A stretch of 63,674 bases of DNA from CAYLSV01 sp964386435 (GCA_964386435.1 CAYLSV010000011.1:1-63674), one strand, 5' to 3'; positions 47,804-56,862 are shown, counted from the first letter of the stretch. The notes: generated by a model from the sequence alone, not told the origin. Numbers and translations are program-made.

Positions 47804-50314
47804 ATGAACCCCACGCCGAGCCCCAACTTCCGCCGCGCCGACCTGCACTGCCACTCCGACGCGTCGAACAAGACCGGCGAGAAAATGCTCGAGGCCATCA
47901 GTTGCCCCGAGTGCTACAGCCGCCCGGAGGACGTCTACGCCCAGGCGCTGCGCCGCGGCATGGACTTCGTCACCATCACCGACCACGACTCGATCAAGGG
48001 CGTGTGCCGCATCACGCAGATGCCCGGCGTCGTCGTCGGCGAGGAAGTCACCGTCCGCTTCCCCGAGGACGGCTGCAAAATCCATTTGCTCGTCTACGGC
48101 CACACGCAGCAGCAGCACGACGACATCCAGGAGCTCGCCGGCGACGTCTACGACGTGGCGATGTATCTGCGCGAGCACGAGATCGCCCACAGCGTCGCCC
48201 ACCCGATCTATCGCCAGAACGACATGCTCGAACGCTGGCACCTCGAGCGGCTTTTGCTGATTTTCAAGGGCTTCGAGGTGCTCAACGGCTCGCACGCCGG
48301 CAGCCATCGGCAGGCGTTCGAGCCGCTGCTCGACAGCCTCGACGCGGCGGAGATGGACCGCTTGGCGGCCGTGCACGAGCTGGAGCCGATGTGGCCCGAG
48401 CCGCACGTCAAGAGCCGCACCGCCGGCAGCGACGACCACGGCCAGCTCAACGTCGGCCGCACGTTCACGCAGTTCCCGCCGGACGTGGAGACCGTCAACG
48501 ACGTGCTCGACGCCCTGCGGACCGGCCGCACCACCGTCGGCGGCGAGGCGGGCAGCGTGGCCAAGCTCGCCCACCAGTTCTACGGCGTCGCCGCCCGCTA
48601 CTACGTCCGCGAACGCGCCGGCGACGAGGCGGCCAGCGCGTCGCTCTCGACCCGGCTGATCCGCTCGCTCGTGGGCGAGGCCCGGCCGCCGACGAAGCGG
48701 GAGTTCGCCGCTTTGTGGCTCAAGAGCCGGGCCAAGCGGTTGCGGCGCGGCGACTACCTGCCGTGGCGCAAGCAGCCCAAGCAGGGCATGGCGTTGCTCC
48801 GCGAATCGTTCTTCAAGAGCGTGAAGCATCGCCTGGCCGACCACCCGGAGCTGTGGGACGCCGCCAACGCCAAGCTGCCACCGATCGGCGAGCACGCGGC
48901 GTTCTTCCAGTTCGCCAGCGGCGTCAACCGTGACGTGACGGCCGCGATGACCGACGCGATGAAGGAGGCGGCGACGAGCGGCAAGTTCGGGGCGCTGTTC
49001 GAGGACGTCGGCGCGTTCCTCGGCCAGCAGTTCTTTTTGCTGCCGTACTATTTCGCGCTCTCGCACCAGAACAAGGAGCGGCGGCTGCTGCCGCAGATCA
49101 CCCGCCACGGCCGGCCGACCGACGCCGAGCATTTGCGGGTGGGCCTTTTCACCGACACGCTCGACGAGGTCAACGGCGTGGGCCGGTTCATCCGCGACAT
49201 GGCCGACCACGGCCGCCGGGCCGGGCGGCACTTTACCGTCCACACCTGCACCGACGCGCCGCGCTTCGACATCGCCAACCGCGTCAACTTCACGCCGCTC
49301 TTGAGCCACGACATGCCGTTGTACGAGGGGTTGCCGCTGAATTTGCCGCCGGTGATCGAGGTGCTCGAGCACGCCGACCGCCAGCAGTTCGACGTGATCC
49401 ACATCTCCACGCCGGGGCCGATGGGCTTGGTCGGCTACCTGGCCGCCCGCATGCTCCGCGTGCCGGCGGTGATGACGTACCACACCGACTTCCCGGCCTA
49501 CCTGCACGATCTGACCGGCGGCGACCACCGCATCGTCAACGCCACCCGCGGCTACATGGCCTGGCTCTACGGCGAGGCGGCCACCGTCCTCTCCCGCAGC
49601 ACCGCCTACCACTGGAACCTCGAGGACCTGGGCCTGCCCCGCGCCAAGCTCGGCGACATCGAGCCGGGCATTGACACCGACAAGTTCGGCCCCCACCGCC
49701 GCGACCCGTCGGCGCTGGCCCATTTGCCGCACGCCGACAAGAAGCATTCGCTGCTGTACGTCGGCCGGGTGAGCGTGGAGAAGAATTTGCCGCTGCTGGC
49801 CGAGGCGTTTCGCGAGCTGGTTGCCGGGCGCAACGACGTCCGCCTCGTCGTCGCCGGCGACGGGCCGTACCGGGCACAGATGGCGCAGGAACTCGCCGAC
49901 ACGCCCGCCGCGTTCCTCGGCGAGGTTGGCGACGAATTGCTCGGCCCGCTGTACGCCGGCTCGGACCTCTTCGTCTTTCCCAGCCGCACCGACACGCTCG
50001 GCCAGGTCGTCATGGAGGCCCAGGCAAGCGGCCTGCCCGCCCTCGTCAGCGCCACCGGTGGCCCCCGCGAGATCATCGAGGAACACGTCACCGGCGAAGT
50101 CTGCCCCGCCCTGGAACCCGCCCGCTGGACCGAGGCCATCGCCGCCTTGCTCGACGACCCGGCCAAGCTCCCCGCCATGAGCCGCGCCGCCATCGCCCGC
50201 CGCGGAAAGTGGAGCTTGGCCCACACCTTCGACGGCTTCTGGCAACACCACGTCAACGCCGCCACCCCAGCCGGCGACACCGCCCCCACGGTCGAACGCC
50301 CCGTCGCCGTTTGA
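47804..50314 (+). CDS. PHP-domain/GT4 glycosyltransferase fusion protein
   Basis: 836 residues. The N-terminal PHP phosphoesterase-type domain (about 10-240) keeps its metal ligands: ADLHCHSD (11-18), TITDHDS (about 57-63), SVAHPIY and GSDDHG. A middle stretch of ~190 residues (about 245-435) is unrecognised. From about 445 to 800 is a GT-B glycosyltransferase of the GT4 type: FTDTLDEVNGVGRF, YHTDFPAYL, YVGRVSVEKNLPLL and FPSRTDTLGQVVMEAQASG, which includes the nucleotide-sugar-binding region. GT4 enzymes retain the anomeric configuration and often make glycolipids; PHP domains cleave phosphate esters. A single protein that handles a phosphorylated sugar or lipid and transfers a sugar is plausible. 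No Sec signal. It follows copA by 126 bp on the same strand. Confidence 0.88.
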   Translation: MNPTPSPNFRRADLHCHSDASNKTGEKMLEAISCPECYSRPEDVYAQALRRGMDFVTITDHDSIKGVCRITQMPGVVVGEEVTVRFPEDGCKIHLLVYGHTQQQHDDIQELAGDVYDVAMYLREHEIAHSVAHPIYRQNDMLERWHLERLLLIFKGFEVLNGSHAGSHRQAFEPLLDSLDAAEMDRLAAVHELEPMWPEPHVKSRTAGSDDHGQLNVGRTFTQFPPDVETVNDVLDALRTGRTTVGGEAGSVAKLAHQFYGVAARYYVRERAGDEAASASLSTRLIRSLVGEARPPTKREFAALWLKSRAKRLRRGDYLPWRKQPKQGMALLRESFFKSVKHRLADHPELWDAANAKLPPIGEHAAFFQFASGVNRDVTAAMTDAMKEAATSGKFGALFEDVGAFLGQQFFLLPYYFALSHQNKERRLLPQITRHGRPTDAEHLRVGLFTDTLDEVNGVGRFIRDMADHGRRAGRHFTVHTCTDAPRFDIANRVNFTPLLSHDMPLYEGLPLNLPPVIEVLEHADRQQFDVIHISTPGPMGLVGYLAARMLRVPAVMTYHTDFPAYLHDLTGGDHRIVNATRGYMAWLYGEAATVLSRSTAYHWNLEDLGLPRAKLGDIEPGIDTDKFGPHRRDPSALAHLPHADKKHSLLYVGRVSVEKNLPLLAEAFRELVAGRNDVRLVVAGDGPYRAQMAQELADTPAAFLGEVGDELLGPLYAGSDLFVFPSRTDTLGQVVMEAQASGLPALVSATGGPREIIEEHVTGEVCPALEPARWTEAIAALLDDPAKLPAMSRAAIARRGKWSLAHTFDGFWQHHVNAATPAGDTAPTVERPVAV

Positions 50315-50342
50315 CGTCCCGGCCGGACCTCCGCCGCTACGC

Positions 50343-50612
50343 GGTGAGCCGTTCTTCGCCGATGTCATTCGGCTTCGGCAGCAACTCACCCTCATCGGCG
50401 ACCCGGCCCACTCCCTGCGTGACCGCCGCGAGGCGGCCCGCTGGCTCCGCACGACTTTGATCTTCTACGCCGGTCACGACCCTGACCCGCGCGTCCGCGA
50501 GTTGGCCGAGCAGATCGGTCGCGAGTACGTCATGCTGTAGGCCGTCGATCAGGGCGTCGTCGACTACGATGACTTGTTCTCCGCCGAGAAGAGGGATGAG
50601 CTCGCACCATGA
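50343..50612 (+). pseudogene. Remnant of an unrecognised gene, no start codon and one internal TAG
   Basis: In frame from about 50343: EPFFADVIRLRQQLTLIG, then DRREAARWLRTTLIFYAG, then VRELAEQIGREYVML and TAG (50538-50540), then in the same frame VDQGVVDYDDLFSAEKR to TGA (50610-50612). Third codon positions are strongly G/C as in real genes here, both before and after the internal stop. No start codon precedes it. Its 5' boundary abuts a piece of the dispersed repeat (GGACCTCCGCCGC at 50325-50337). I read it as the 3' end of a lost gene. The opposite-strand open frame is its shadow. Confidence 0.4.
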
Positions 50613-50646
50613 CATGACCCTGCTGACCCGCGTGCGCCACCGACGC

Positions 50647-50765
50647 CCCCACCGCCTCGNNNNNNNNNNNNNNNNNNNNNNNNNNNNNNNNNNNNNNNNN
50701 NNNNNNNNNNNNNNNNNNNNNNNNNNNNNNNNCGTAGAGGCGGTGGGGGTTTCCAGCGACGTCGA
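50647..50765. repeat. Palindromic repeat containing an assembly gap (50660-50732)
   Basis: CGCCCCCACCGCCTCG runs into 73 N, and CGTAGAGGCGGTGGGGG then GTTTCCAGCGACG come out. The two flanks are inverted copies of each other and match the repeat family at 45365 and 51977. With the remnant above, this accounts for the 474 bp between the PHP-glycosyltransferase and the ABC permease. Confidence 0.75.
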
Positions 50766-50788
50766 AAGGAACGAGGCGCCCTCGGCGT

Positions 50789-51622
50789 TCATCGCTTCAA
50801 CAGGCTCGCGGCAAAACCTACGCACAGCGTCAGCACCACCGTCGGGCCGGTCGGCAGCCACGGCCAGAGGCGGCCGGCGAGGACGGCGGCGAGGCAGGCG
50901 GTGATGCCAATGGCGAGGCTCAGCAGCAGGGCGGGCGTCGGGCGGGTGACGAATCGTGCGGCCGTGGCACCGGGCAGCACGAGCAGGGCCGTGACCAGCA
51001 GCGTGCCGGTGACGCGGACGCCCAGGGCGACGGCCGCGGCGACGAGGAGCATCAGGCCGTAGTGCAACGCCCGCTCGGGCACGCCGCTGGTGGCGGCGAG
51101 GGCGGGGTCGAGCATGAACGCGCGGATCGGCCGGGCGAGCAGCACGAGCGTGCCGAGCACCAGCGTGGCCACCAGCAGCGCCCCCGCCGCCTCGGCCCAC
51201 GTCGCCACGTCGAGCCGGCCGACCAGCAGCGCCGCGAACCCGCCCGGCTCGACGCCGACGATTTGCCGGTACACTTCCCGCCCGACGAACCCCCACGCCA
51301 ACGTCGCCGCCAAAACCGCCCCGACGGCCACGTCGAACCCCGTTTCCCGCCGCCGGCTGACGAGCACCATGCCCGCCGCCGCGAGGAGCGCCCCCGCCAC
51401 CACCGCCACCGGCACCAGTCGCGGCTCCCGCAGCGCCGGCACGAATGCCGCCAGGAACCAGACCGTCCCCGCCCCGCCCAGCCCGCTGTGGGCGATGCCC
51501 TCGGCCGCGAACGCCCACCGCCGCGCCACCACCAGCGGCGACAACCCCGCACAAGCCGCCCCCACGCAGGCGGCGACCACGAGGGCGGCGGGGAAGTTGA
51601 GTTCGCTGATCCATCCGCCCAA
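50789..51622 (-). CDS. Metal ABC transporter permease, ZnuB/MntB family
   Basis: 277 residues if it starts at TTG 51622; no ATG precedes the first helix. The start is uncertain: TACACT at 51637-51632 lies 9 bases before it, and the longer open frame to 51838 only translates repeat DNA. Hydrophobic throughout, with about eight predicted helices. Family landmarks are GLSPLVVARRWAFAAEGIAHSGLGGAG, here in two parts ARRWAFAAEGIAHSG and LGGAG, and later LLVTALLVLPGATAA. Such permeases import Zn2+, Mn2+ or Fe2+ with an ATPase and a lipoprotein. A matching ATPase is at 56125-56862, 4.5 kb away with unrelated genes between; the binding protein is not in the window. Confidence 0.82.
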   Translation of the reverse strand: MGGWISELNFPAALVVAACVGAACAGLSPLVVARRWAFAAEGIAHSGLGGAGTVWFLAAFVPALREPRLVPVAVVAGALLAAAGMVLVSRRRETGFDVAVGAVLAATLAWGFVGREVYRQIVGVEPGGFAALLVGRLDVATWAEAAGALLVATLVLGTLVLLARPIRAFMLDPALAATSGVPERALHYGLMLLVAAAVALGVRVTGTLLVTALLVLPGATAARFVTRPTPALLLSLAIGITACLAAVLAGRLWPWLPTGPTVVLTLCVGFAASLLKR

Positions 51623-51675
51623 GATGAAGCGAGTGTAGAGCCGCCGCCGGATACGAACCGGGCTCGGGCAACCCG

Positions 51676-52020
51676 CGTCGCTGAGGCCCCACCGCCTTAC
51701 AACGGCGGGGCCCACGCCTGCAGTCCGTGCACCTGATGATTCAGGATCAGCCCCGCCGCCACGCGGCGGAGGTCCGGCCGGGAGGGCACGGGCGATCTGC
51801 GAACACTGCCCGCATGCTTGCGTCGCTGAGGCCCCCACCGCCGTGTAACGGCGGGGCCCACGCCCGTGAGTCGTGCACTCGGTGATTCAGGATCAGCCCC
51901 GCCGCCACGCGGCGGAGGTCCGGATTGGNNNNNNNNNNNNNNNNNNNNNNNNNNNNNNNNNNNNNNNNNNNNNNNNCCGTGAAGCCCCGCCTCTACGAGG
52001 CGGAGGCGGCTTCAGCGACT
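51676..52020. repeat. Tandem pair of ~145-bp palindromic repeat units plus a third unit beyond an assembly gap
   Basis: GTCGCTGAGGCC starts at 51677 and 51822, and GATTCAGGATCAGCCCCG at about 51738 and 51884, giving a ~145-bp tandem duplication. Each unit pairs a CACCGCC..GGCGGGG palindrome with a GCCGCCACGCGGCGG palindrome. After the 48-N gap (51929-51976) comes CCCCGCCTCTACGAGGCGG. Together they fill the ~500 bp between the permease start and the DUF421 gene; no gene was seen there. Confidence 0.85.
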
Positions 52021-52125
52021 TTGAGGCGCAGCTCATGTGCACGCTCCGGTCGACGTCGTTGCCAGTGGGTGCCGCGTGGGGGTTCGGGCGTTGCTGAAAT
52101 GCGCGGTTTGCCCGATGCTCGGGTG

Positions 52126-52683
52126 ATGCCCGACATGACCAACTGGTTCTACGACGGCTGGCCCGGCATCGTGCGGGTGGCGGTGGCGGCGTTGATTGCG
52201 TACCCGACGCTCATCCTGTTCCTGCGGCTCAGCGGCAAGCGGACGCTGTCGAAGATGAACGCGTTCGACTTCGTCATCACCGTCGCCACCGGCAGCACGA
52301 TGGCAGCGGTGATCCTCAACGACAGCGTCTCGCTGCTGGAGGGAACCGCGGCGTTCGTCATGCTCGTGGGGCTGCAATACTCGGTGGCGTTCATCGCGGC
52401 ACGGTCGCGGCGGTTTGCCGAGATCATTAAGGGCAAGCCGTCACTGCTGTTGTGGGACGGGCGGTTGGACGAGGCGATGTGCCGCCGTGAGCGGATCACG
52501 CCGCCGGAGGTCGACGCGTCCCTGCGGTCGGCCGGGCTGGCGCGGCGGGGGCAAGCGCAGGCGGTGATCCTGGAGACGACCGGCGATTTATTCGTCATCC
52601 CGGCGGAGAAGGCCGATCCGGAGTTCACGCCGGACGACGGGACGCTCGAGCCGGTCTCGCAGAAGCCGAGCGCGTGGCTGTGA
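52126..52683 (+). CDS. DUF421 (YetF-like) membrane protein
   Basis: 185 residues from ATG 52126; ATG 52135 and 52099 are also in frame. An N-terminal membrane part of about three helices carries the family hallmark LFLRLSGKRTLSKMNAFDF, followed by VITVATGSTMA. The C-terminal soluble part begins near GKPSLLLWDGRLDE and reads as the DUF421 beta domain (CRRERITPPEVDASLR..AQAVILETTGDLFVIP). YetF-type proteins are widespread, and the function is poorly known; they have been linked to spore membranes in Bacillus. It is monocistronic, preceded by repeats and converging with the DUF58 gene 39 bp beyond its end. No -10-like box is visible near the start. Confidence 0.85.
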   Translation: MPDMTNWFYDGWPGIVRVAVAALIAYPTLILFLRLSGKRTLSKMNAFDFVITVATGSTMAAVILNDSVSLLEGTAAFVMLVGLQYSVAFIAARSRRFAEIIKGKPSLLLWDGRLDEAMCRRERITPPEVDASLRSAGLARRGQAQAVILETTGDLFVIPAEKADPEFTPDDGTLEPVSQKPSAWL

Positions 52684-52722
52684 GCGTGCCGGGCCACGTC
52701 AGAACCGTGCGGCGTCAGGTGC

Positions 52723-53661
52723 TCACGATGTCACCCGCAGGCGGTCGGCGCGGGCGGCAAGGAAGTTGCTGATCGCCACGTCCAGCGGCTCGCCGGAGTC
52801 GAACCGCTCGAAGTCAACGTCCAGCCGCCGGCAGCGGTGGCCTAGGGTTTCGGTGTGCTCCTTCACCTGCGCGAGGTACGCCTCCCTTAACGCCCGCGGC
52901 TCGGTGAGCAGCTCGCCGGCCGACTCCAAGCCTTCGAACATCGTCACGTCCTCGAACGGGAACCGCAGCTCCTGCGGGTCCATCACTTGGCAGCAAATCA
53001 CCTCGTGCTTGGCGTGGCGGAGCTGGCGGAGGCCGCGCTCGATCAGCGGCACCTCGTCGAAGAAGTCGCTGATGACGACGACGACGCACCGCCCGGTCAG
53101 CTTCTGGGCGACCTGCCCCAGCACCGGGCCCAGACCCGTCTTGTTCCACCTGGGCACGCTGCCCAGCTCGGTGATCACCTGCTTCCACTGGCTGCGGCTG
53201 GCGGAGGGCTTGAAGTAGCGGCTGAGCGTCTCGTCGACAATGGCCAGCCCGACGGCGTCGCCCTGGCGGATGGCGAGGTACGCGAGCGTGGCGGCGATGG
53301 CCGTGGCGTGGTCGAACTTGCTCCAGCTCTCGCCGGGGGCGTCGCGGCTCTCGATGCTGGAAAAACTCATCGACTCGCTGGCGTCGACGACGAGGATCAG
53401 CCGCAGCTCGTTCTCGGCCTGGAACTGCTTGATGTACAGCTTGTCGCTGCGGCCGAAGACCTTCCAGTCGACGTGCCGCGTGTCATCGCCCTCGGCATAC
53501 TGCCGATGCTCGGCGAACTCGACGCTGCTGCCCTTGTACGGCGAGCGGTGCTGCCCGATACGAAACCCCTCGACAATGAGGCGGGCCTTGAGCTCCAGGT
53601 TGCGGACGCGGGCAAGGGTGCGGGCGTCGAGGTGCTTTTCGTAGCCGCCGGGGGTGGGCAT
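52723..53661 (-). CDS. DUF58 protein with vWA-like fold
   Basis: 312 residues from ATG 53661. Family landmarks are FRIGQHRSPYKGSSVEFAEHR, in two parts GQHRSPYKGSSVEFAEHR and YAEGDDTRHVDWKVFGRSD, then a vWA-like segment with a metal-site motif DASESMSFSS and VVVISDFFDE. DUF58 proteins are usually encoded with MoxR ATPases, which are absent here; instead the gene follows a helicase by only 17 bp. TACAAT lies 6 bases before the ATG within that gap, so it may have its own leaderless promoter. No membrane segments. The role is unknown beyond a likely adaptor for assembly or protein-interaction complexes. Confidence 0.88.
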   Translation of the reverse strand: MPTPGGYEKHLDARTLARVRNLELKARLIVEGFRIGQHRSPYKGSSVEFAEHRQYAEGDDTRHVDWKVFGRSDKLYIKQFQAENELRLILVVDASESMSFSSIESRDAPGESWSKFDHATAIAATLAYLAIRQGDAVGLAIVDETLSRYFKPSASRSQWKQVITELGSVPRWNKTGLGPVLGQVAQKLTGRCVVVVISDFFDEVPLIERGLRQLRHAKHEVICCQVMDPQELRFPFEDVTMFEGLESAGELLTEPRALREAYLAQVKEHTETLGHRCRRLDVDFERFDSGEPLDVAISNFLAARADRLRVTS

Positions 53662-53667
53662 AAGCCG

Positions 53668-53673
53668 ATTGTA
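53668..53673 (-). promoter_or_regulatory. -10-like TACAAT, 6 bases before DUF58 ATG
   Basis: One mismatch from TATAAT; sits in the 17-bp gap after the helicase stop codon. Confidence 0.5.
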
Positions 53674-53678
53674 CGGCC

Positions 53679-56003
53679 TCAGCCGGGCTGGCAGATGCGG
53701 GCGTCGAGCAGCGGGGCGAGCAGCTTCGGCTGCTGCTTGGTGACGATGGCCAAGCACTGCCGTGCCCGGCTCGCCGCCACGTACAGGCGGTTGCGGGCCA
53801 GCCGCTGCGGCATCGGCAACTCATTGAACGCCACACCCGGCCCGCCCAGCCGGCGGCTCATCGTGCCCGCCGAGCCGGCGATCACCACGCCGTCGAACTC
53901 CAAGCCTTTGGTCTGCTCCGCACCGAGCAGCAGGACCTGGCCCGGCACGATCGACTCGCCCGGCTCGTTGTCGGCGGCGATGCCCGCGTTGTCCAGCGCG
54001 TCGAGCACCTCCAGCAACATCGGGTCAGCCGCGTCATCGAACACCACGGCGACGGTCGCGCCTGGCACGTCCTTGCGCATCGCCACGACCTCAAGGGCCA
54101 CGGCTTCGGCCGCGTCCTCGGGCACCGCCAGCAGCCGCGGCTTGAGTCCGCCCTTGCGCCGGGTGCTAGGCTTCCACACGGGCTCTTCGCCAAACAGACG
54201 GCGGTGCAAGTGCTGCACGAACCGACCGATATCCCAGCTTTGTCGGTAGTTCTCGCGGAACGCCGCCCGGCGTGCCCGAGGCAGGTTCAGCTCGTTCCAC
54301 GCCGATAAGCCGCCATGGTTGCCGAGCATTTGCCGCAGATCGCCCACGGCCGTGATCAGACCGCGCGGATCGAGCCACTGCCGCACGGCCAGCGCCTCGG
54401 CGGGTGTGAGGTCCTGCGCCTCGTCAACGACGACGTGCGTCAGCGGCCGTTCATCTCGCCGGCCCATCGCAGCGGCGAGGGTTGCGGCCAGCGCCACGTC
54501 CGCCTCGGAGTGGCCGGCCGTGCGTGTTGCCTGAGATTGCCACACCCGCATGGCTTTGGCGAAGTCATCGGCATCCATCACCTTGGCCGCCGCCAGCCCC
54601 AGCGCGTTCGCCTGGGCCGAGCCCGAACGCGCGATATCAAGGCGGTTGATCTTCGGCACCAGCGTCAACGCTCGACGAACATCGTCGGCCACTTCGGGCA
54701 CCCCACGAGAGGGCGCCAGGCGGGTCGCCAAATCGATTTGCGGCGGAAGGGCCGGCCGTCCCGACTTGTCTCGACAACGTGGCGTCTGCTCGACAAGCCG
54801 CGACCATGAGCGCACTACCGCGGCCACACGAGCCCGTTGCCCGCCCGCCACCTCCAATTCTTCGAGCCATCGAGCCTCAGCGACCCGCGCCTGCACCGTG
54901 GCCCGGAACGCCGCCCACACCACGTCAAGCGCCTGCGGCAATGCCTTGATCCGCGTCAGCGACGGCTCTTCCTGACGCGAGCCGCCAGCGATCAGGTCGC
55001 CGGCCCGCCTGCGGAGAAACTGGGCTACGTGCTCGACCGCGACGCCACGGATCTTTAGATTTGCCAGCCCCTTCTCGAGGTACGGCCGCATCCGCGACGA
55101 CCGCACCAGCACCCGAGTTCGCTTGGCATCGTAGCGCCAAGTGTCGGGTTTGGTGCGATCGACTTCGTCGAACGCGAGGTGCTGCTGGTCGATGAGCACG
55201 GCGATCCGCATGAGCGCGATGCTCGTTTTGCCGCTGCCGGGCGGGCCCTCGATGATCACGTGGCGGTCGTAGGGCAACTGCACGCTGGCACGCTGTCGCT
55301 TGTCAGCCAACGCGATGATCTCGCCCAGGCCGCTGACATCTTCAGCAACGTAGTCGGCACGATGGCGAACCTTCGCCCGTGTGGCGGCTCCCGGTCGCGG
55401 CGACCATGCCTCGGTGTTGCCACGCATCAAGAGGTCAAGCTCCTCGCGGTCAGACCACGATACCTTACGGCCGTCCCAGGCGTAAGTGGCTGCGGCCAAG
55501 TTCGGCAGCAGGCGGCCTTCGTATTGGGCTGTGGCCAGCACCTTGTACCGACGCTGCCGACCATCGGCGAGGTGGATCGGCATCACGGCGTTCGTCTTGT
55601 GGTCGAGGCCCTTCATGACGATCGGGTTGGTCCACGAGACGATGGTGGACGTGTCGTCCGGTTCAATGTGGCTGTGGACGCCGGGAAGTTTTACGGCGTA
55701 CCACGATTCGACAGGCTCGTCGTCGAACGCTCCTCGAGTGCCGACGTCCTGGAACTCGAGCTTTTGGTGGAAGGATTCAACGAGCAAGTGCTCGATCGTT
55801 TGCCACTGCCGCGCTCCCAGCTCGCGGATCACGTCGTTGAGCGGGCCGCCCACGATCGAGCCACTGCCGGGCATCTGGACCGGCAGCTTCGCCCTCGCTT
55901 GGGCTCGCGTTTCCCGCATCCGCGCCTCGTCCTGCTCGACGAGTTCCTGCAGCCGTGCCACCGCCTCTGCCGGGACTTGCGCCGGCTTGCCTTGATGATC
56001 CAT
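53679..56003 (-). CDS. UvrD/HelD-like superfamily 1 helicase
   Basis: 774 residues from ATG 56003 (an in-frame GTG lies at 56042). The N-terminus (about 10-50) is a charged helix rich in Glu, Arg and Ala, likely a coiled coil. Walker A EGPPGSGKTS is at about 251-260, Walker B DEAQD at about 527-531 followed by AVGDLRQM, then ENYRQSWDI and, near the C-terminus, QTKGLEFDGVVIAG and RNRLYVAASRAR. These are the SF1A helicase motifs in order. Coiled coil plus late Walker A resembles HelD, which removes stalled RNA polymerase, more than UvrD, but I cannot separate them. It is probably co-transcribed with DUF58. The 120 bp upstream is relatively AT-rich and may hold its promoter. Confidence 0.82.
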   Translation of the reverse strand: MDHQGKPAQVPAEAVARLQELVEQDEARMRETRAQARAKLPVQMPGSGSIVGGPLNDVIRELGARQWQTIEHLLVESFHQKLEFQDVGTRGAFDDEPVESWYAVKLPGVHSHIEPDDTSTIVSWTNPIVMKGLDHKTNAVMPIHLADGRQRRYKVLATAQYEGRLLPNLAAATYAWDGRKVSWSDREELDLLMRGNTEAWSPRPGAATRAKVRHRADYVAEDVSGLGEIIALADKRQRASVQLPYDRHVIIEGPPGSGKTSIALMRIAVLIDQQHLAFDEVDRTKPDTWRYDAKRTRVLVRSSRMRPYLEKGLANLKIRGVAVEHVAQFLRRRAGDLIAGGSRQEEPSLTRIKALPQALDVVWAAFRATVQARVAEARWLEELEVAGGQRARVAAVVRSWSRLVEQTPRCRDKSGRPALPPQIDLATRLAPSRGVPEVADDVRRALTLVPKINRLDIARSGSAQANALGLAAAKVMDADDFAKAMRVWQSQATRTAGHSEADVALAATLAAAMGRRDERPLTHVVVDEAQDLTPAEALAVRQWLDPRGLITAVGDLRQMLGNHGGLSAWNELNLPRARRAAFRENYRQSWDIGRFVQHLHRRLFGEEPVWKPSTRRKGGLKPRLLAVPEDAAEAVALEVVAMRKDVPGATVAVVFDDAADPMLLEVLDALDNAGIAADNEPGESIVPGQVLLLGAEQTKGLEFDGVVIAGSAGTMSRRLGGPGVAFNELPMPQRLARNRLYVAASRARQCLAIVTKQQPKLLAPLLDARICQPG

Positions 56004-56124
56004 CGTTATCCCCGTTGAACAACCGATTGGCGAGTTCGCCACCCGCCACCGGAAGCGGACGCTACTCGAACGTGAAGTTCAATGCAACTACTTTAGCAGT
56101 ATGCCAGACGGTTTATGAACGTGC

Positions 56125-56862
56125 TCACGTCGTCCGCAACGTGCGGTCGAGGATGGCCCGTCGATCCGCCGCTTGGAGGACGGCGTCATCGTGCGTGACC
56201 ACCACCGTTGCCGGCCGCGACCCGTCGGCGACGTCCGGTGGATCGGCGAGGAGCTCGCCCAGCGCCGCGACGCCGGGGGCGTCGAGGCCGAGCGTCGGCT
56301 CGTCCAGCAGCAGCACGCTCGGCCGGTGGGCCAGGGCGCGGGCGAGCATGGCGCGGCGACGCATGCCGCCGGAGAGGTGGGCGATTGGCACACCGGCGGC
56401 ACGGTCGAGCCGCAGGCGGCCGAGCAGGTCGTCGACGTGTTGGCGTTCGGCCTTGGTGATGCCCGAGCCGAACAGCCCGCCCCGCCCGGCGAGGCCGGTG
56501 AGGACCAAATCCAGCAGCGTCATCGGCAACGCCCCGCCGCCAATCGGGTCGTGCTGGGCGACGTGCCCGACCCGCCCGGCCCGCACCGTGTTCGCCGGCG
56601 GCTCGCCGCACAGCCGCACCCGCCCGCCGCTGGGCGTGAGCTGCCCCAGCAGCAGCCCGAGCAGTGTGCTCTTGCCGCCGCCGTTGGGCCCGGTGATCGC
56701 CAGCACCTCGCCGGGCCCGACCTCGAAGCCGACGTGGTGGAGCAAATCATCGCCGCCGTGGCGATCTGCTGCCGGGTCCGGGTGGACGGCCGCCGCGCAC
56801 CCGGCCCGATGCCGGTGGCCCCCGGGGTGGGCGAAGCAGACTTGATCAACGACAACGGCCAT
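56125..56862 (-). CDS. Metal ABC transporter ATPase (ZnuC/MntA family) with a His-rich insert
   Basis: 245 residues from ATG 56862. Walker A GPNGGGKST, signature LSGGMRRRAMLARAL, Walker B VLLLDEPT and the switch histidine in VVVTHDD are all present. Between the first beta strand (VDQVCFAHPGG) and Walker A is an extra ~25-residue stretch containing HRHRAGCAAAVHPDPAADRH, rich in His with one Cys, absent from ordinary ATPases of this family and possibly metal-binding. This is the likely partner of the permease at 50789-51622, although the helicase, DUF58 and DUF421 genes lie between. The start is 23 bp from the divergent Uma2 start, and the two share a promoter region. Confidence 0.85.
   Translation of the reverse strand: MAVVVDQVCFAHPGGHRHRAGCAAAVHPDPAADRHGGDDLLHHVGFEVGPGEVLAITGPNGGGKSTLLGLLLGQLTPSGGRVRLCGEPPANTVRAGRVGHVAQHDPIGGGALPMTLLDLVLTGLAGRGGLFGSGITKAERQHVDDLLGRLRLDRAAGVPIAHLSGGMRRRAMLARALAHRPSVLLLDEPTLGLDAPGVAALGELLADPPDVADGSRPATVVVTHDDAVLQAADRRAILDRTLRTT

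Noticed and set aside
45329..50452. A 1,707-residue minus-strand frame opposite copA and the PHP-glycosyltransferase.
   Set aside because: The plus-strand genes carry complete P-type ATPase and GT4 motifs; the minus-strand frame has none.
50538..50540. The TAG in the gene remnant as a programmed readthrough or pyrrolysine codon.
   Set aside because: No context signal is seen and the gene lacks a start, so decay is a simpler explanation.
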